Shown: in pieces, positions 1-8,252 of the stretch
Numbering within the stretch: the stretch's first letter is position 1
How the letters are laid out: each line of letters begins with the position of its first letter
DNA from: Flavobacterium wongokense
GTDB taxonomy: Bacteria; Bacteroidota; Bacteroidia; Flavobacteriales; Flavobacteriaceae
Direction: 5' to 3'
Assembly (NCBI RefSeq): GCF_021608265.1
Contig: NZ_JAKIHP010000002.1
Coordinates: forward strand, 186,001-250,000
Length of the DNA stretch: 64,000 nucleotides
Notes under the pieces: model-generated
Told to the model about the DNA's origin: nothing
The model's input: only the letters and a program-made list of their open reading frames with translations
Databases searched by the model: none
Made by a program: the position numbers and the translations under genes

Positions 1-626
1 AACGGATTCAGGTAACCGCCAAATCCCATATAAGTCAGTGGCAGACTGAATAATGATTTCTTCCGGCTTGGAATTTCATACTTGAAATAAGGATGTATTC
101 TGGCAAGGTTATCATAACCGTTCTGCGTCATAATGAAAATGCTGTCCTGCGAATACGGATTGATTACCTTTTGATTTTTGTTATGTGTAATGGCAAGCTG
201 TACTTCGTTGGTTTTTACAATCAGTTTTTCGGTGAAGGCATATAAATCCTCGTTGGTGTATTCACGTTGGATCCTCATTTTTTCAAATAAAGGTTCGCGA
301 TAATAATTCAGCGCCCATAAAATGTGGAACACAAAATAGAAAATGGAAAAGCCGCCTGCGATTTCCAAAAGATTATCTTTCCACTCACTGCGCCAGGTTT
401 TTCGGTTTTTCCAAATGGAAGCCAGTAGATAAATAATCAGCAATCCATATAAAACATCTCCAACCGAAAACGGAATCCAACCCAAAAGGAATCGCTCAAC
501 CTTTGAAGTGAAAGCATACAAACCATTGCTGTAATAACGCTCAATGACTTCAGGAAAGAAAGCCAAAACCTTTAGGAAAATGATCTGGAATAACAGGAAA
601 AGAGGAAGAATGTATTTGCGTTTCAC
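1..626 (-). CDS. DUF3810 family membrane protein (5' part; 3' end outside window)
   Basis: The reading frame is open from a GTG at 626 down to the window edge, about 208 codons, with an in-frame stop just upstream of the GTG, so no earlier ATG start is available. The protein starts (M)KRKYILPLFLLF and has three hydrophobic segments near residues 4-23, 54-73 and 87-110, followed by a soluble part containing YNxLARIHPYFKYEIPSRKK and LPLTYMGFGGYLNP. This pattern matches my memory of the DUF3810 family, inner-membrane proteins common in Bacteroidota whose soluble part resembles a metallopeptidase. The catalytic region would lie beyond the window, so activity cannot be judged. It is divergent from pepD. 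Confidence 0.75.
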   Translation of the reverse strand, partial: MKRKYILPLFLLFQIIFLKVLAFFPEVIERYYSNGLYAFTSKVERFLLGWIPFSVGDVLYGLLIIYLLASIWKNRKTWRSEWKDNLLEIAGGFSIFYFVFHILWALNYYREPLFEKMRIQREYTNEDLYAFTEKLIVKTNEVQLAITHNKNQKVINPYSQDSIFIMTQNGYDNLARIHPYFKYEIPSRKKSLFSLPLTYMGFGGYLNP

Positions 627-685
627 TATGCAGATTTAAAATGTAAATATAATGACTAATTAATTTCTGAAGAAGTTAAACTTTG

Positions 686-693
686 TAACTTTG
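686..693 (+). promoter_or_regulatory. Putative -7 box of pepD promoter
   Basis: TAACTTTG matches the Bacteroidota -7 consensus TAnnTTTG and lies 31 bp before the pepD ATG. No clear TTG -33 element was found at the usual distance. Confidence 0.45.
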
Positions 694-723
694 TGCTCTT
701 GAAAATTTAACTAATACTATATA

Positions 724-2187
724 ATGAGCCAGGAAATCAGAAACCTTGAACCCAAAGTGCTTTGGAATAAATTTGCCGACCTAAATGCAGTTCCGAGACC
801 ATCTAAAAAAGAAGGAAGAGTAATTGAATTCATGAAAAAATTTGGCGAAAGCCTTGGATTGGAAACCTTTGAAGACGAAATCCGAAACGTAATCATCCGC
901 AAACCGGCAACTAAAGGAATGGAAAACCGCAAAACCATTGTCCTGCAAGGGCATTTGGATATGGTGCACCAAAAAAACAACGATACCAATTTTGATTTTG
1001 ATACTCAGGGAATCGACATGTATGTTGACGGTGACTGGGTTCGTGCCAAAGGAACCACGCTTGGCGCGGATAACGGACTAGGAGTAGCAGCCATCATGGC
1101 AATTTTGGAAAGCAAGGACATTCCGCATCCTGCCATTGATGCACTGTTTACCATTGATGAGGAAACCGGAATGACCGGCGCATTAAATTTGAAAGGCGGA
1201 ATTCTAAAAGGTGAAATCCTTTTGAATTTGGATACGGAAGAAGACGATGAAATTGATATTGGCTGTGCCGGTGGAGTAGATGTTACCGCAACAAGAAGCT
1301 ATAATGAAGAGGAAACTCCTGAAGGTTCTGTGGGTTATACAATTACTGTGAAAGGTTTGAATGGTGGGCATTCGGGTATGGATATCCATAAAGGTTTGGG
1401 CAACGCCAACAAAATCATGAACCGTTTATTGTTTGACGGATTTGAGAATTTTGGTTTGCAGATTGCTGAAATCAACGGAGGAAGCCTGCGTAATGCTATT
1501 CCACGTGAGAGTGTGGCAAAAGTTATTGTAGCCGGAATGTACGATGAGGCTTTTGTGTTTGATATGCAGGAAATCATCAATGATATTAAATTTGAATTTA
1601 AAACCACTGAGCCAAATCTTGCTATTGAAATCGTAAAAGGCGATCTGCCTAAAAAAGTAATGGATTTAGGTGTTCAGGAAGGGTTGATTCGCTCGATTTA
1701 TGCTGCGCACAATGGCGTTTACCGAATGAGTGCCGATATGGCTGATTTGGTGGAGACTTCGAATAATATTTCAAAAGTTGTGGTAAAAGACGGAAACATT
1801 TCCATCCAAAACCTGACGCGCTCTTCGGTGGAAAGCTCTAAGTTTGATTTGGCAAATGCCTTGCGTTCGGCTTATGAATTGTTTGGCTGCGAAGTGGAAT
1901 TTGCAGGAAGTTATCCGGGTTGGACACCAAATGTCAAATCGGAAATCCTGGATGTCCTGGTTGACATTTACGAAAAACAAAACGGAGCAAAACCAAATGT
2001 TGTGGCATGCCACGCAGGTTTGGAATGTGGGATTTTAGGAACCAATTATCCGGGTATGGATATGATTTCGTTCGGGCCAACAATCCACGGAGCGCACAGC
2101 CCTGATGAAAGAGCTTCAATTAAATCATCGCAGAAATTCTGGAAGTTTTATTTGGAGATTTTGGCAAACATACCAGTAAAGAAATAA
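724..2187 (+). CDS. pepD: Aminoacyl-histidine dipeptidase (M20C, PepD)
   Basis: This is a cytosolic two-zinc dipeptidase that cleaves Xaa-His (carnosine-type) and other dipeptides. The 487-residue length is typical of PepD. Metal and catalytic motifs are all present: HLD with H77 and D79, GADNG with the bridging D116, the EE pair E146-E147, D170 in LDTEEDD, and H458 in the C-terminal GPTIHGAHSP segment. A lid/dimerisation domain lies between about residues 190 and 390. The start is the only ATG near the promoter-like TAACTTTG. A strong hairpin terminator follows directly, so it is probably monocistronic. Nothing unusual was seen. Confidence 0.95.
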   Translation: MSQEIRNLEPKVLWNKFADLNAVPRPSKKEGRVIEFMKKFGESLGLETFEDEIRNVIIRKPATKGMENRKTIVLQGHLDMVHQKNNDTNFDFDTQGIDMYVDGDWVRAKGTTLGADNGLGVAAIMAILESKDIPHPAIDALFTIDEETGMTGALNLKGGILKGEILLNLDTEEDDEIDIGCAGGVDVTATRSYNEEETPEGSVGYTITVKGLNGGHSGMDIHKGLGNANKIMNRLLFDGFENFGLQIAEINGGSLRNAIPRESVAKVIVAGMYDEAFVFDMQEIINDIKFEFKTTEPNLAIEIVKGDLPKKVMDLGVQEGLIRSIYAAHNGVYRMSADMADLVETSNNISKVVVKDGNISIQNLTRSSVESSKFDLANALRSAYELFGCEVEFAGSYPGWTPNVKSEILDVLVDIYEKQNGAKPNVVACHAGLECGILGTNYPGMDMISFGPTIHGAHSPDERASIKSSQKFWKFYLEILANIPVKK

Positions 2188-2190
2188 CAG

Positions 2191-2220
2191 AAACCCGCTT
2201 AGCAATAAGCGGGTTTTTTT
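2191..2220 (+). terminator. Rho-independent terminator after pepD
   Basis: A perfect stem AACCCGCTTA / TAAGCGGGTT with a four-base loop is followed by a T run. Confidence 0.9.
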
Positions 2221-2289
2221 ATTGAAAATTATTTTGGGAAATTATATACTTTTAGTACGAATTTTACGTTATCACAAAAACACTGACAA

Positions 2290-3327
2290 ATGAAGAAAAT
2301 CTTGCTTCTCGGAATGATTTCGGTTCTACTTTTTTCCTGCTCTGAAGACAGGAAACTGGCCAAAGTGGAACGTGCTTTTTACTATTGGAAAAGTAGCTAT
2401 CTGGATAGCGGTGAAAACACTGCCCTGAAATTTTACCATGCCAATAAGTTGTATATAAAATACTTTGAAATTGACTATTCTGAAGCAATGGGGAATTATC
2501 CGTTGGATAAAACCCAAATCGGGGAATACAACAGGGAAAAGATTGACAGCCTTACCATTATCCCGACCATTTATATCAAGAATGAAATTTTTCAGTACAA
2601 CAAGGAACACGATTTAGACAAACTTGCCGACAATATTGTGTTCCTGACAGACAAATACAGCAAGGAGAAATTTGAAAACACGTCGGTCGCCAATGAAATC
2701 CAGATTGATTGCGACTGGACCAAAACTACTAAAGAGAAATATTTTTACCTACTCAAAAAAATAAAGGAACTTTCCAAGCGCGAAATCAGTTGCACGCTGC
2801 GTTTGTATCCTTACAAATACCCTGAAATCATGGGAACGCCGCCAGTTGATAAAGCAACCTTGATGTGTTATAATTTGGTAAAACCTTTGAGTGATGGCGA
2901 TAAAAATTCGATTCTCGATTTAAAGGAACTCGATTCCTACCTGAACCTCAAAAAGGAATATCCGTTGCCGTTGGATGTGGCTTTGCCCATTTACAGCTGG
3001 ACGCATTGGTATCAGAACAATCATTTTTCGGGCTTGCTGACCTTGGGTTCCAAGGAAATAAAAACCTTTGCCAAACCAATAAAACCATTGTGGTACGAAG
3101 TTACCAAAGATACGTCACTGAATTACGAAACCTATTTCCGAAAAGGTGACCAGCTCAAATGCGAGGAAATCAATGCCAAACTCATCAATGATGCGATAGC
3201 CATAATCAAAAAGAACGTCGTTTTAAAGGACGGCTGTACGATTGCTTTATTTCACTTAGACGAACATATCCTAAATCAATATTCCAATGAAGAAATTAAC
3301 GGTTTCTATACTGCTTTTACTAAGTAG
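2290..3327 (+). CDS. Putative lipoprotein of unknown function
   Basis: 345 residues. The N-terminus is a lipoprotein signal (MKKILLLGMISVLLFSC, lipobox LFSC with Cys17), so the mature protein is expected to be membrane-anchored outside the cytoplasm. The rest is Lys/Tyr-rich and soluble, without a motif I recognise; the segments TVxIDCDWT-like (about residues 135-145) and RLYPYKYPE (about 175-183) may be conserved. The 3' end overlaps the next gene by 41 bases, which suggests translational coupling and a shared task with the large exported protein downstream. No function is assigned. Confidence 0.8.
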   Translation: MKKILLLGMISVLLFSCSEDRKLAKVERAFYYWKSSYLDSGENTALKFYHANKLYIKYFEIDYSEAMGNYPLDKTQIGEYNREKIDSLTIIPTIYIKNEIFQYNKEHDLDKLADNIVFLTDKYSKEKFENTSVANEIQIDCDWTKTTKEKYFYLLKKIKELSKREISCTLRLYPYKYPEIMGTPPVDKATLMCYNLVKPLSDGDKNSILDLKELDSYLNLKKEYPLPLDVALPIYSWTHWYQNNHFSGLLTLGSKEIKTFAKPIKPLWYEVTKDTSLNYETYFRKGDQLKCEEINAKLINDAIAIIKKNVVLKDGCTIALFHLDEHILNQYSNEEINGFYTAFTK

Positions 3328-5581
3328 CATCAATAGCTTTGGATGTGGTTATTCGCCTTATGGCGAAGATATCCGGTATTGCCTGTTCCATCCCGATTAT
3401 TTCAATTTCAATGCCTATTTCCCATTTTATTACAATGCGAATCAGTTTGGACTTTATGGCTATGATTCCGATGAAGAACGGACAACAAGCTTTTACGAAA
3501 GCAATATTTTGGATTGGTACAATTTTGCCCAAAAGAAAGTGCCGCTTTCTGAAATTGAAAAGTTCAATTACCATTTAAAACTTACCGATATCAGTGCAGG
3601 CTGTGGCAATGCTTTTTTGGATTATCTGTATAAAAACAAAAAATCAAAAGCGCTGCGTTACCTGATGTTTTCCAAAAAATGCGAAGATTTCAATACGCTG
3701 CAAACCGAAGATGTCTGGGAACGAAAAAGAATTGATAATTCAGCTAAAATCGAAAAGTTTTATGACGAGTTATTTGCTGCTTACAAAGCTGAAAGCAGTG
3801 ATTACCTAAAGCGTAAATATGCTTTTCAGTGCATTCGCTTTTGTTATTATACCAACGATGCCACATCGATAAATGCCATTTTTGAGGAAACATTCAAGGG
3901 TTCAAAAAAAGATTATCTGTACTACTGGAGTTTGTACTTTACCTGTTTTTCGAGTGATGCTGACCGTGATGTAAAAATCGCGAACCTTTTTGCGTATTCT
4001 CCCGAAAAAGCCTTGGCGGTGTATCATTATTTCCATGAGAGTTTTTCTTTGGAAAAAGCTTTGGCGCAGGCCAAAACCAAAAGCGACGTGGCTAATTGCT
4101 ATGCGTATGCTTCGGCACAAAAGACTGATAGGAATTTGGAGAACCTCAAAATTATGTACGGCAATAATGCCAATTCAAGGATACTCGATTTCCTGCTTTT
4201 ACGTGAAATCAACAAAATTGAAGACTGGATTTATACGCCTTATTATTCCAATTACCTGCCTTCTATAGAGGAAACCAATTATTATTGGAGCGGCACTGAA
4301 GACAAAATTACCACAGAAGTACTGCGCCAGCGCTCTGAAAAAGACAGGCTCTATGCTCAGGAATTGCTCGATTTTGTCAATACCGTCGATTTTTCAAAAG
4401 TGAATAACCGGGTTTTGTGGAAGTCAGCGCAAATCCAATTGTTATTCATGACCCGGAAGTTTGACGAATGCCTGGCTAAAGTTGACGCTTTTCAAAAACA
4501 ACATTCCAACGAAAAAATATTTCAAGAAGTGGAGCAGATAAAAGCACTCTGCCTTACTGCAAACCAGCCTTATGGAAAAGCAATTGTAAAGGACGAAGTA
4601 AAACCGATTTACCTAAAATACAACAGCAACAGTCGCTTTGTTTTTGCACTGGGAAGGGAATTGGAGTTTTTAGGAAACCTTCCTGATGGAATGGCGATGA
4701 TCAGCAGTATCAATAAAGATAACCAATATTATATGTACAGTGAAGGTTCGACAGGAGTAGAGTGGCAGGGCAATCGTTTGAAAACGACCGATAACCTGAG
4801 TTACTTTTATGAGTATTTTGATTATCTGGATTTTGTGTATTCTGCCAACCAGATGCAGGTTATTGTGAATAAATTAAATACTGATATCAGCGATGATTTT
4901 GAAAAGAAACTGTATCACTATTTGTTATCCGATAAAAATTACCTAACCGATTTGCTGGGTACCAAATACTTGAGGGAAAACCAATTGAATAAAGCCTTGG
5001 TAACCTTCCGTTCGCTGTCTAAAAAATATTGGGAGGAAAATTACAATCCGTGGGAACACGACCGATACAAGGAAGAACTCCAGTTTGATCAAAATCCGTT
5101 TTACTCTTTCAAATACACTGAAGATTTTATTCCGCATAAAGAGAAATTCATTGTGACCAAACTTTCAGTGACCGAGCATTTGATAAGTTATCTTAAGAAA
5201 GCCAACAATCCAAAAACTGCCGATAGGGATTATTATTATTTCCTTGCAGCCAATTGTTTCCTGAATATGGATTGTAGCGGGAATTCCTGGATGATGCGTC
5301 GTTACCAAAGCAGTTCTTCAAGTTATAACGAAGGTTATTATGATGTTTCCTATATCGATGAGAAGGAATACCGGACAAGCCAGTTGGCACAGCATTATTA
5401 TCAGTTGGCATTTGACCAGGCAAAAACTCCCAAGTTTAAAGCGCTATGCCTACGTATGATTGACTATGCTGAATTTGGTTACCCGGATGATTTTGCCAAA
5501 ATGAAAGCAGCCTATCCCGATTATTATTCGGAACTCTCCAGTTGCATGAACCTGGATTCTTATTTTAATTCCAGAAGATAA
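3287..5581 (+). CDS. Large exported protein of unknown function
   Basis: 764 residues starting with a Sec signal peptide (MKKLTVSILLLLSSINSFGCG). The Cys after SFG could also make this a lipoprotein. The mature part is rich in Tyr, Phe, Asn and Lys and appears alpha-helical, with repeat-like helical pairs such as YLREN(Q)LNKALVTFRSLS and YYFLAANCFLNM that resemble TPR or SEL1-type solenoids. No catalytic motif was recognised. The start overlaps the upstream lipoprotein gene by 41 bases in another frame; the signal peptide makes this start convincing. A terminator follows, so the two genes form a closed two-gene unit. Confidence 0.8.
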   Translation: MKKLTVSILLLLSSINSFGCGYSPYGEDIRYCLFHPDYFNFNAYFPFYYNANQFGLYGYDSDEERTTSFYESNILDWYNFAQKKVPLSEIEKFNYHLKLTDISAGCGNAFLDYLYKNKKSKALRYLMFSKKCEDFNTLQTEDVWERKRIDNSAKIEKFYDELFAAYKAESSDYLKRKYAFQCIRFCYYTNDATSINAIFEETFKGSKKDYLYYWSLYFTCFSSDADRDVKIANLFAYSPEKALAVYHYFHESFSLEKALAQAKTKSDVANCYAYASAQKTDRNLENLKIMYGNNANSRILDFLLLREINKIEDWIYTPYYSNYLPSIEETNYYWSGTEDKITTEVLRQRSEKDRLYAQELLDFVNTVDFSKVNNRVLWKSAQIQLLFMTRKFDECLAKVDAFQKQHSNEKIFQEVEQIKALCLTANQPYGKAIVKDEVKPIYLKYNSNSRFVFALGRELEFLGNLPDGMAMISSINKDNQYYMYSEGSTGVEWQGNRLKTTDNLSYFYEYFDYLDFVYSANQMQVIVNKLNTDISDDFEKKLYHYLLSDKNYLTDLLGTKYLRENQLNKALVTFRSLSKKYWEENYNPWEHDRYKEELQFDQNPFYSFKYTEDFIPHKEKFIVTKLSVTEHLISYLKKANNPKTADRDYYYFLAANCFLNMDCSGNSWMMRRYQSSSSSYNEGYYDVSYIDEKEYRTSQLAQHYYQLAFDQAKTPKFKALCLRMIDYAEFGYPDDFAKMKAAYPDYYSELSSCMNLDSYFNSRR

Positions 5582-5585
5582 AGTC

Positions 5586-5613
5586 AGCCCGCTTCCACAA
5601 GCGGGCTTTTTTA
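5586..5613 (+). terminator. Rho-independent terminator
   Basis: Stem AGCCCGC / GCGGGCT followed by a T run, just after the stop of the upstream gene. Confidence 0.9.
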
Positions 5614-5634
5614 TTCATTCTTAGGTTAATAACT

Positions 5635-5657
5635 TTATTAAGAACAATTAAAAATAG
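5635..5657. promoter_or_regulatory. Iron-box-like palindrome, copy 1 (porin operon)
   Basis: TTATTAAGA-N5-TAAAAATAG is an imperfect palindrome matching the motif shared by six sites in the iron/heme block (model TTATTTAGA-N5-TCTAAATAA). It lies just upstream of the presumed -33 element of the porin promoter. That it is a Fur-type operator is inferred from the gene context. Confidence 0.55.
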
Positions 5658-5665
5658 TTTAATTC

Positions 5666-5688
5666 TTATTTGGATTTAGTTTAAATAA
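5666..5688. promoter_or_regulatory. Iron-box-like palindrome, copy 2 (porin operon)
   Basis: TTATTTGGA-N5-TTTAAATAA covers the -33 element and spacer of the porin promoter, 31 bp centre to centre from copy 1. A bound regulator would block RNA polymerase, as expected for repression. Confidence 0.55.
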
Positions 5689-5701
5689 TATTTTACATTT
5701 G
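5669..5701 (+). promoter_or_regulatory. Promoter of porin-imelysin-diheme operon
   Basis: TTTG at 5669-5672 and TACATTTG at 5694-5701 with a 21-bp spacer match the Bacteroidota TTTG / TAnnTTTG promoter. It overlaps a palindrome copy. Confidence 0.6.
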
Positions 5702-5720
5702 CCGAATAATAATCTAAGCA

Positions 5721-7070
5721 ATGAAATTAAAGGTATACACGTTATTCTTTTTACTGTTTTCAATTGGTTTATCTGCACAGGCTCCGACTTTAAACGACAG
5801 TTTGGTAAAAAAACTAAAAGCCGAAATCAAGGAAGAGCTTCGTCAGGAAATGATGAATGAAGCCAAAAACAAACCACAACAAACATCAACTCTCGATAAA
5901 TTTTCGCTTCACGGTTATGCAGTGGCCAATTATTATAACTATGATTATGATACCGATCCAAGCTTAAAAGACAAGATTGATGCTGAACGTCTGAATATTT
6001 ACCCTGAATACCAGTTCAATGACTGGATTGCCTTTCGTTCTGAAATTGAATTTGAACACGGCGGAACCGGAGCTTCGGTTGAATATGATACCCAGGAAGA
6101 GTTTGGTGAATTTGAACAGGAAGTTGAAAAAGGAGGAAGCGTAAAAGTGGAGCAGTTATATGTTGATTTTGCCATCAAACCGTATTTCAATATTAAGGCG
6201 GGAAGATTGAAACTGCTTTTCAACCTGGCGCAGAGCCTGGATGACCCGGATGAATATTTTACCACGCACAGACAGGAAATGGAAAGTGAACTGCTGCCTT
6301 TGGGTTGGTACGAAACCGGAATTTCATTTTACGGAACTTTTGCAAATAAAAAACTGAACTATGTTTTCTCTATCGTAAACGGATTGGATTCTTCGGGATT
6401 TAGCTCGAGAGGCTGGGTGAGAAGAGGTTATCAGGAGAAATTCGAGATGGTCAATGCCGAATCGTTTGCTGCCATGATGCGTTTGGATTATAAATTTGGG
6501 AAAAACAAACACACTTTTGTCGGTTTGTCAGGATACATAGGTGATTCGGCTAAAAACAGGCCAAAAACAGATATGAAGGAAACAGCGTATGTGACTATCG
6601 CGGAAGCGCATTTTGCATACTATGAATTTCCGTTTAGGGTTTATACTTCGGGAATCTTCGGGAACCTTGAGAACTCAAACATCGTATCTATAAAAAATGC
6701 CGCTTTGTCCAATAATTTAGGAGTGGTTAGAACTCCGGTTGGAAAAAATGCCGTTGGTTTTACCACTGAGATTGGATACGAAGTATTGCACCATTTCAAT
6801 TTTAAGAAAAACATGCTTTATCCATTCGTTCGTTATGATTATTATGATACGATGTATGATGTTGAAGGAAGCGTAATTGACAATGACCGATGGGAAAGAA
6901 GCTCGATAACTGGTGGAATCAACTGGGTGATAGCACAGGAAGTTACTGTGAAAGCACAGTATTCCAACAGAAGGTTGGGCTCTAAAAAATACGATTTGTC
7001 AACCTTGGAATATACCGGCGGAAAACAAATGGAAAATACTTTTTCAGTAGGGCTTGGATTTGAATTTTAA
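5721..7070 (+). CDS. Outer-membrane porin-like beta-barrel, iron-linked
   Basis: 449 residues with a signal peptide (cleavage near LSA-QAP), then a short charged helical segment (about residues 25-60, KKLKAEIKEELRQEMM) that could be a coiled coil. A beta-barrel of alternating aromatic strands follows, ending in GLGFEF with the C-terminal Phe typical of barrels. It resembles the phosphate-selective porin O/P group. As first gene of an operon with an imelysin and a diheme oxidase, and behind two iron-box-like palindromes, it may pass iron or an iron complex rather than phosphate; this is inference. The next gene begins 22 bases after its stop. Confidence 0.8.
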   Translation: MKLKVYTLFFLLFSIGLSAQAPTLNDSLVKKLKAEIKEELRQEMMNEAKNKPQQTSTLDKFSLHGYAVANYYNYDYDTDPSLKDKIDAERLNIYPEYQFNDWIAFRSEIEFEHGGTGASVEYDTQEEFGEFEQEVEKGGSVKVEQLYVDFAIKPYFNIKAGRLKLLFNLAQSLDDPDEYFTTHRQEMESELLPLGWYETGISFYGTFANKKLNYVFSIVNGLDSSGFSSRGWVRRGYQEKFEMVNAESFAAMMRLDYKFGKNKHTFVGLSGYIGDSAKNRPKTDMKETAYVTIAEAHFAYYEFPFRVYTSGIFGNLENSNIVSIKNAALSNNLGVVRTPVGKNAVGFTTEIGYEVLHHFNFKKNMLYPFVRYDYYDTMYDVEGSVIDNDRWERSSITGGINWVIAQEVTVKAQYSNRRLGSKKYDLSTLEYTGGKQMENTFSVGLGFEF

Positions 7071-7092
7071 TAAACAACTTAATAATATAGAT

Positions 7093-8172
7093 ATGAAATT
7101 GAATAGAATTTTAGGAATTGGATTAGTGCTTTTGGCACAATTGGCTATTACTTCTTGTAGCAATAATGATGGCGAAAGCGTTGACCCAAATGCACCATTG
7201 TATAAAACGGTTTTGACGAATGTTTCGCAGGACGTTATTACCAAAACTTACGAAACCATGAATACAAATTCGCAGGCTTTGGTAAATGCAATTTCTAATT
7301 TTACCATTGGAGATGAAGCTGAATTGACTGCAATGAAAAATGCCTGGATGGCAACACGTGAGCCATGGGAAAAATCAGAAGGATTCCTTTATGGTCCTGT
7401 TGATACACAAGGGATTGACCCAGCTATGGATTCATGGCCGGTTAACGTAAACGATATCAATGCGATATTGAACAGCAGTGGCGACATTACACCGGATTTA
7501 TTGGAAAACAACAACGAAGCCAGAGGTTTCCACACTATGGAATATTTCATTTGGGGACTTAACGGAACTAAGACAGCAGCCGATTTTACCGTTAGGGAAA
7601 AAGAATATTTGTTTGCAGCTGCCCAAAACCTACATGCAAAAACGACACAATTGTATGAAGGCTGGATTGCTTCAGGAGGAAACTACCAAAACTATTTCAT
7701 TACTGCAGGTGACGCCGGAAACGCGGTTTATACTTCTCAAAAAACAGCTTTGTTGGAATTGGTTGACGGTATCATCACTATCGCTGACGAAGTGGGTAAC
7801 GGAAAAATCGAAACTCCGTTAAACGGAAATAATGGTGGGCCAAAACCTGAGGCTGAGGAATCACGTTTCAGCAACAACTCCAAATTGGATTTCGCGAACA
7901 ACATCAGAAGCATCCAAAATATCTATTTAGGAGATTATAACGGTGTTGATGGTAAAGGTTTGACGGATATTGTTGCAATAAAAAACGCAACTTTAGATAC
8001 CAACATCAAAACCAAAATCACTGCAGCAATCAATGCAATTGAAGCGATTCCGGGAACATTCACTTCTGCGATTACCAACAACAGGCCGGAAGTTCAGAAC
8101 GCTCAGGCTAAAGTTGCAGAATTACAACAATTGTTAGACAGTAGTTTAAAACCATTGATTTCTAACTTGTAG
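7093..8172 (+). CDS. Imelysin-family lipoprotein (EfeO/M75-like)
   Basis: 359 residues. An upstream in-frame ATG at 7054 lies inside the porin gene; the ATG at 7093 gives a proper lipoprotein signal (MKLNRILGIG... ITSC), so it is preferred. The body is helical, with the family GxHxxE motif seen as GFHTMEY (H147, E150) and the conserved ARGFHTMEYFIWG context. Imelysins bind iron in periplasmic or outer-membrane uptake systems; peptidase activity is not established for most members. It sits between a porin and a diheme oxidase, a common partnership in iron uptake loci, and a terminator hairpin follows. Confidence 0.9.
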   Translation: MKLNRILGIGLVLLAQLAITSCSNNDGESVDPNAPLYKTVLTNVSQDVITKTYETMNTNSQALVNAISNFTIGDEAELTAMKNAWMATREPWEKSEGFLYGPVDTQGIDPAMDSWPVNVNDINAILNSSGDITPDLLENNNEARGFHTMEYFIWGLNGTKTAADFTVREKEYLFAAAQNLHAKTTQLYEGWIASGGNYQNYFITAGDAGNAVYTSQKTALLELVDGIITIADEVGNGKIETPLNGNNGGPKPEAEESRFSNNSKLDFANNIRSIQNIYLGDYNGVDGKGLTDIVAIKNATLDTNIKTKITAAINAIEAIPGTFTSAITNNRPEVQNAQAKVAELQQLLDSSLKPLISNL

Positions 8173-8205
8173 AAATCACACTATACATGAAAAGGAAAAG
8201 AATTA

Positions 8206-8235
8206 GAATGCCTGGATTATTCCGGCATTCTTTTT
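8206..8235 (+). terminator. Hairpin between imelysin and diheme genes
   Basis: GAATGCC / GGCATTC stem followed by TTTTTC, ending about 18 bp before the next start codon. It may attenuate rather than fully stop transcription, as the downstream gene has no obvious own promoter. Confidence 0.7.
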
Positions 8236-8252
8236 CTGCTTAAAATTAGATT

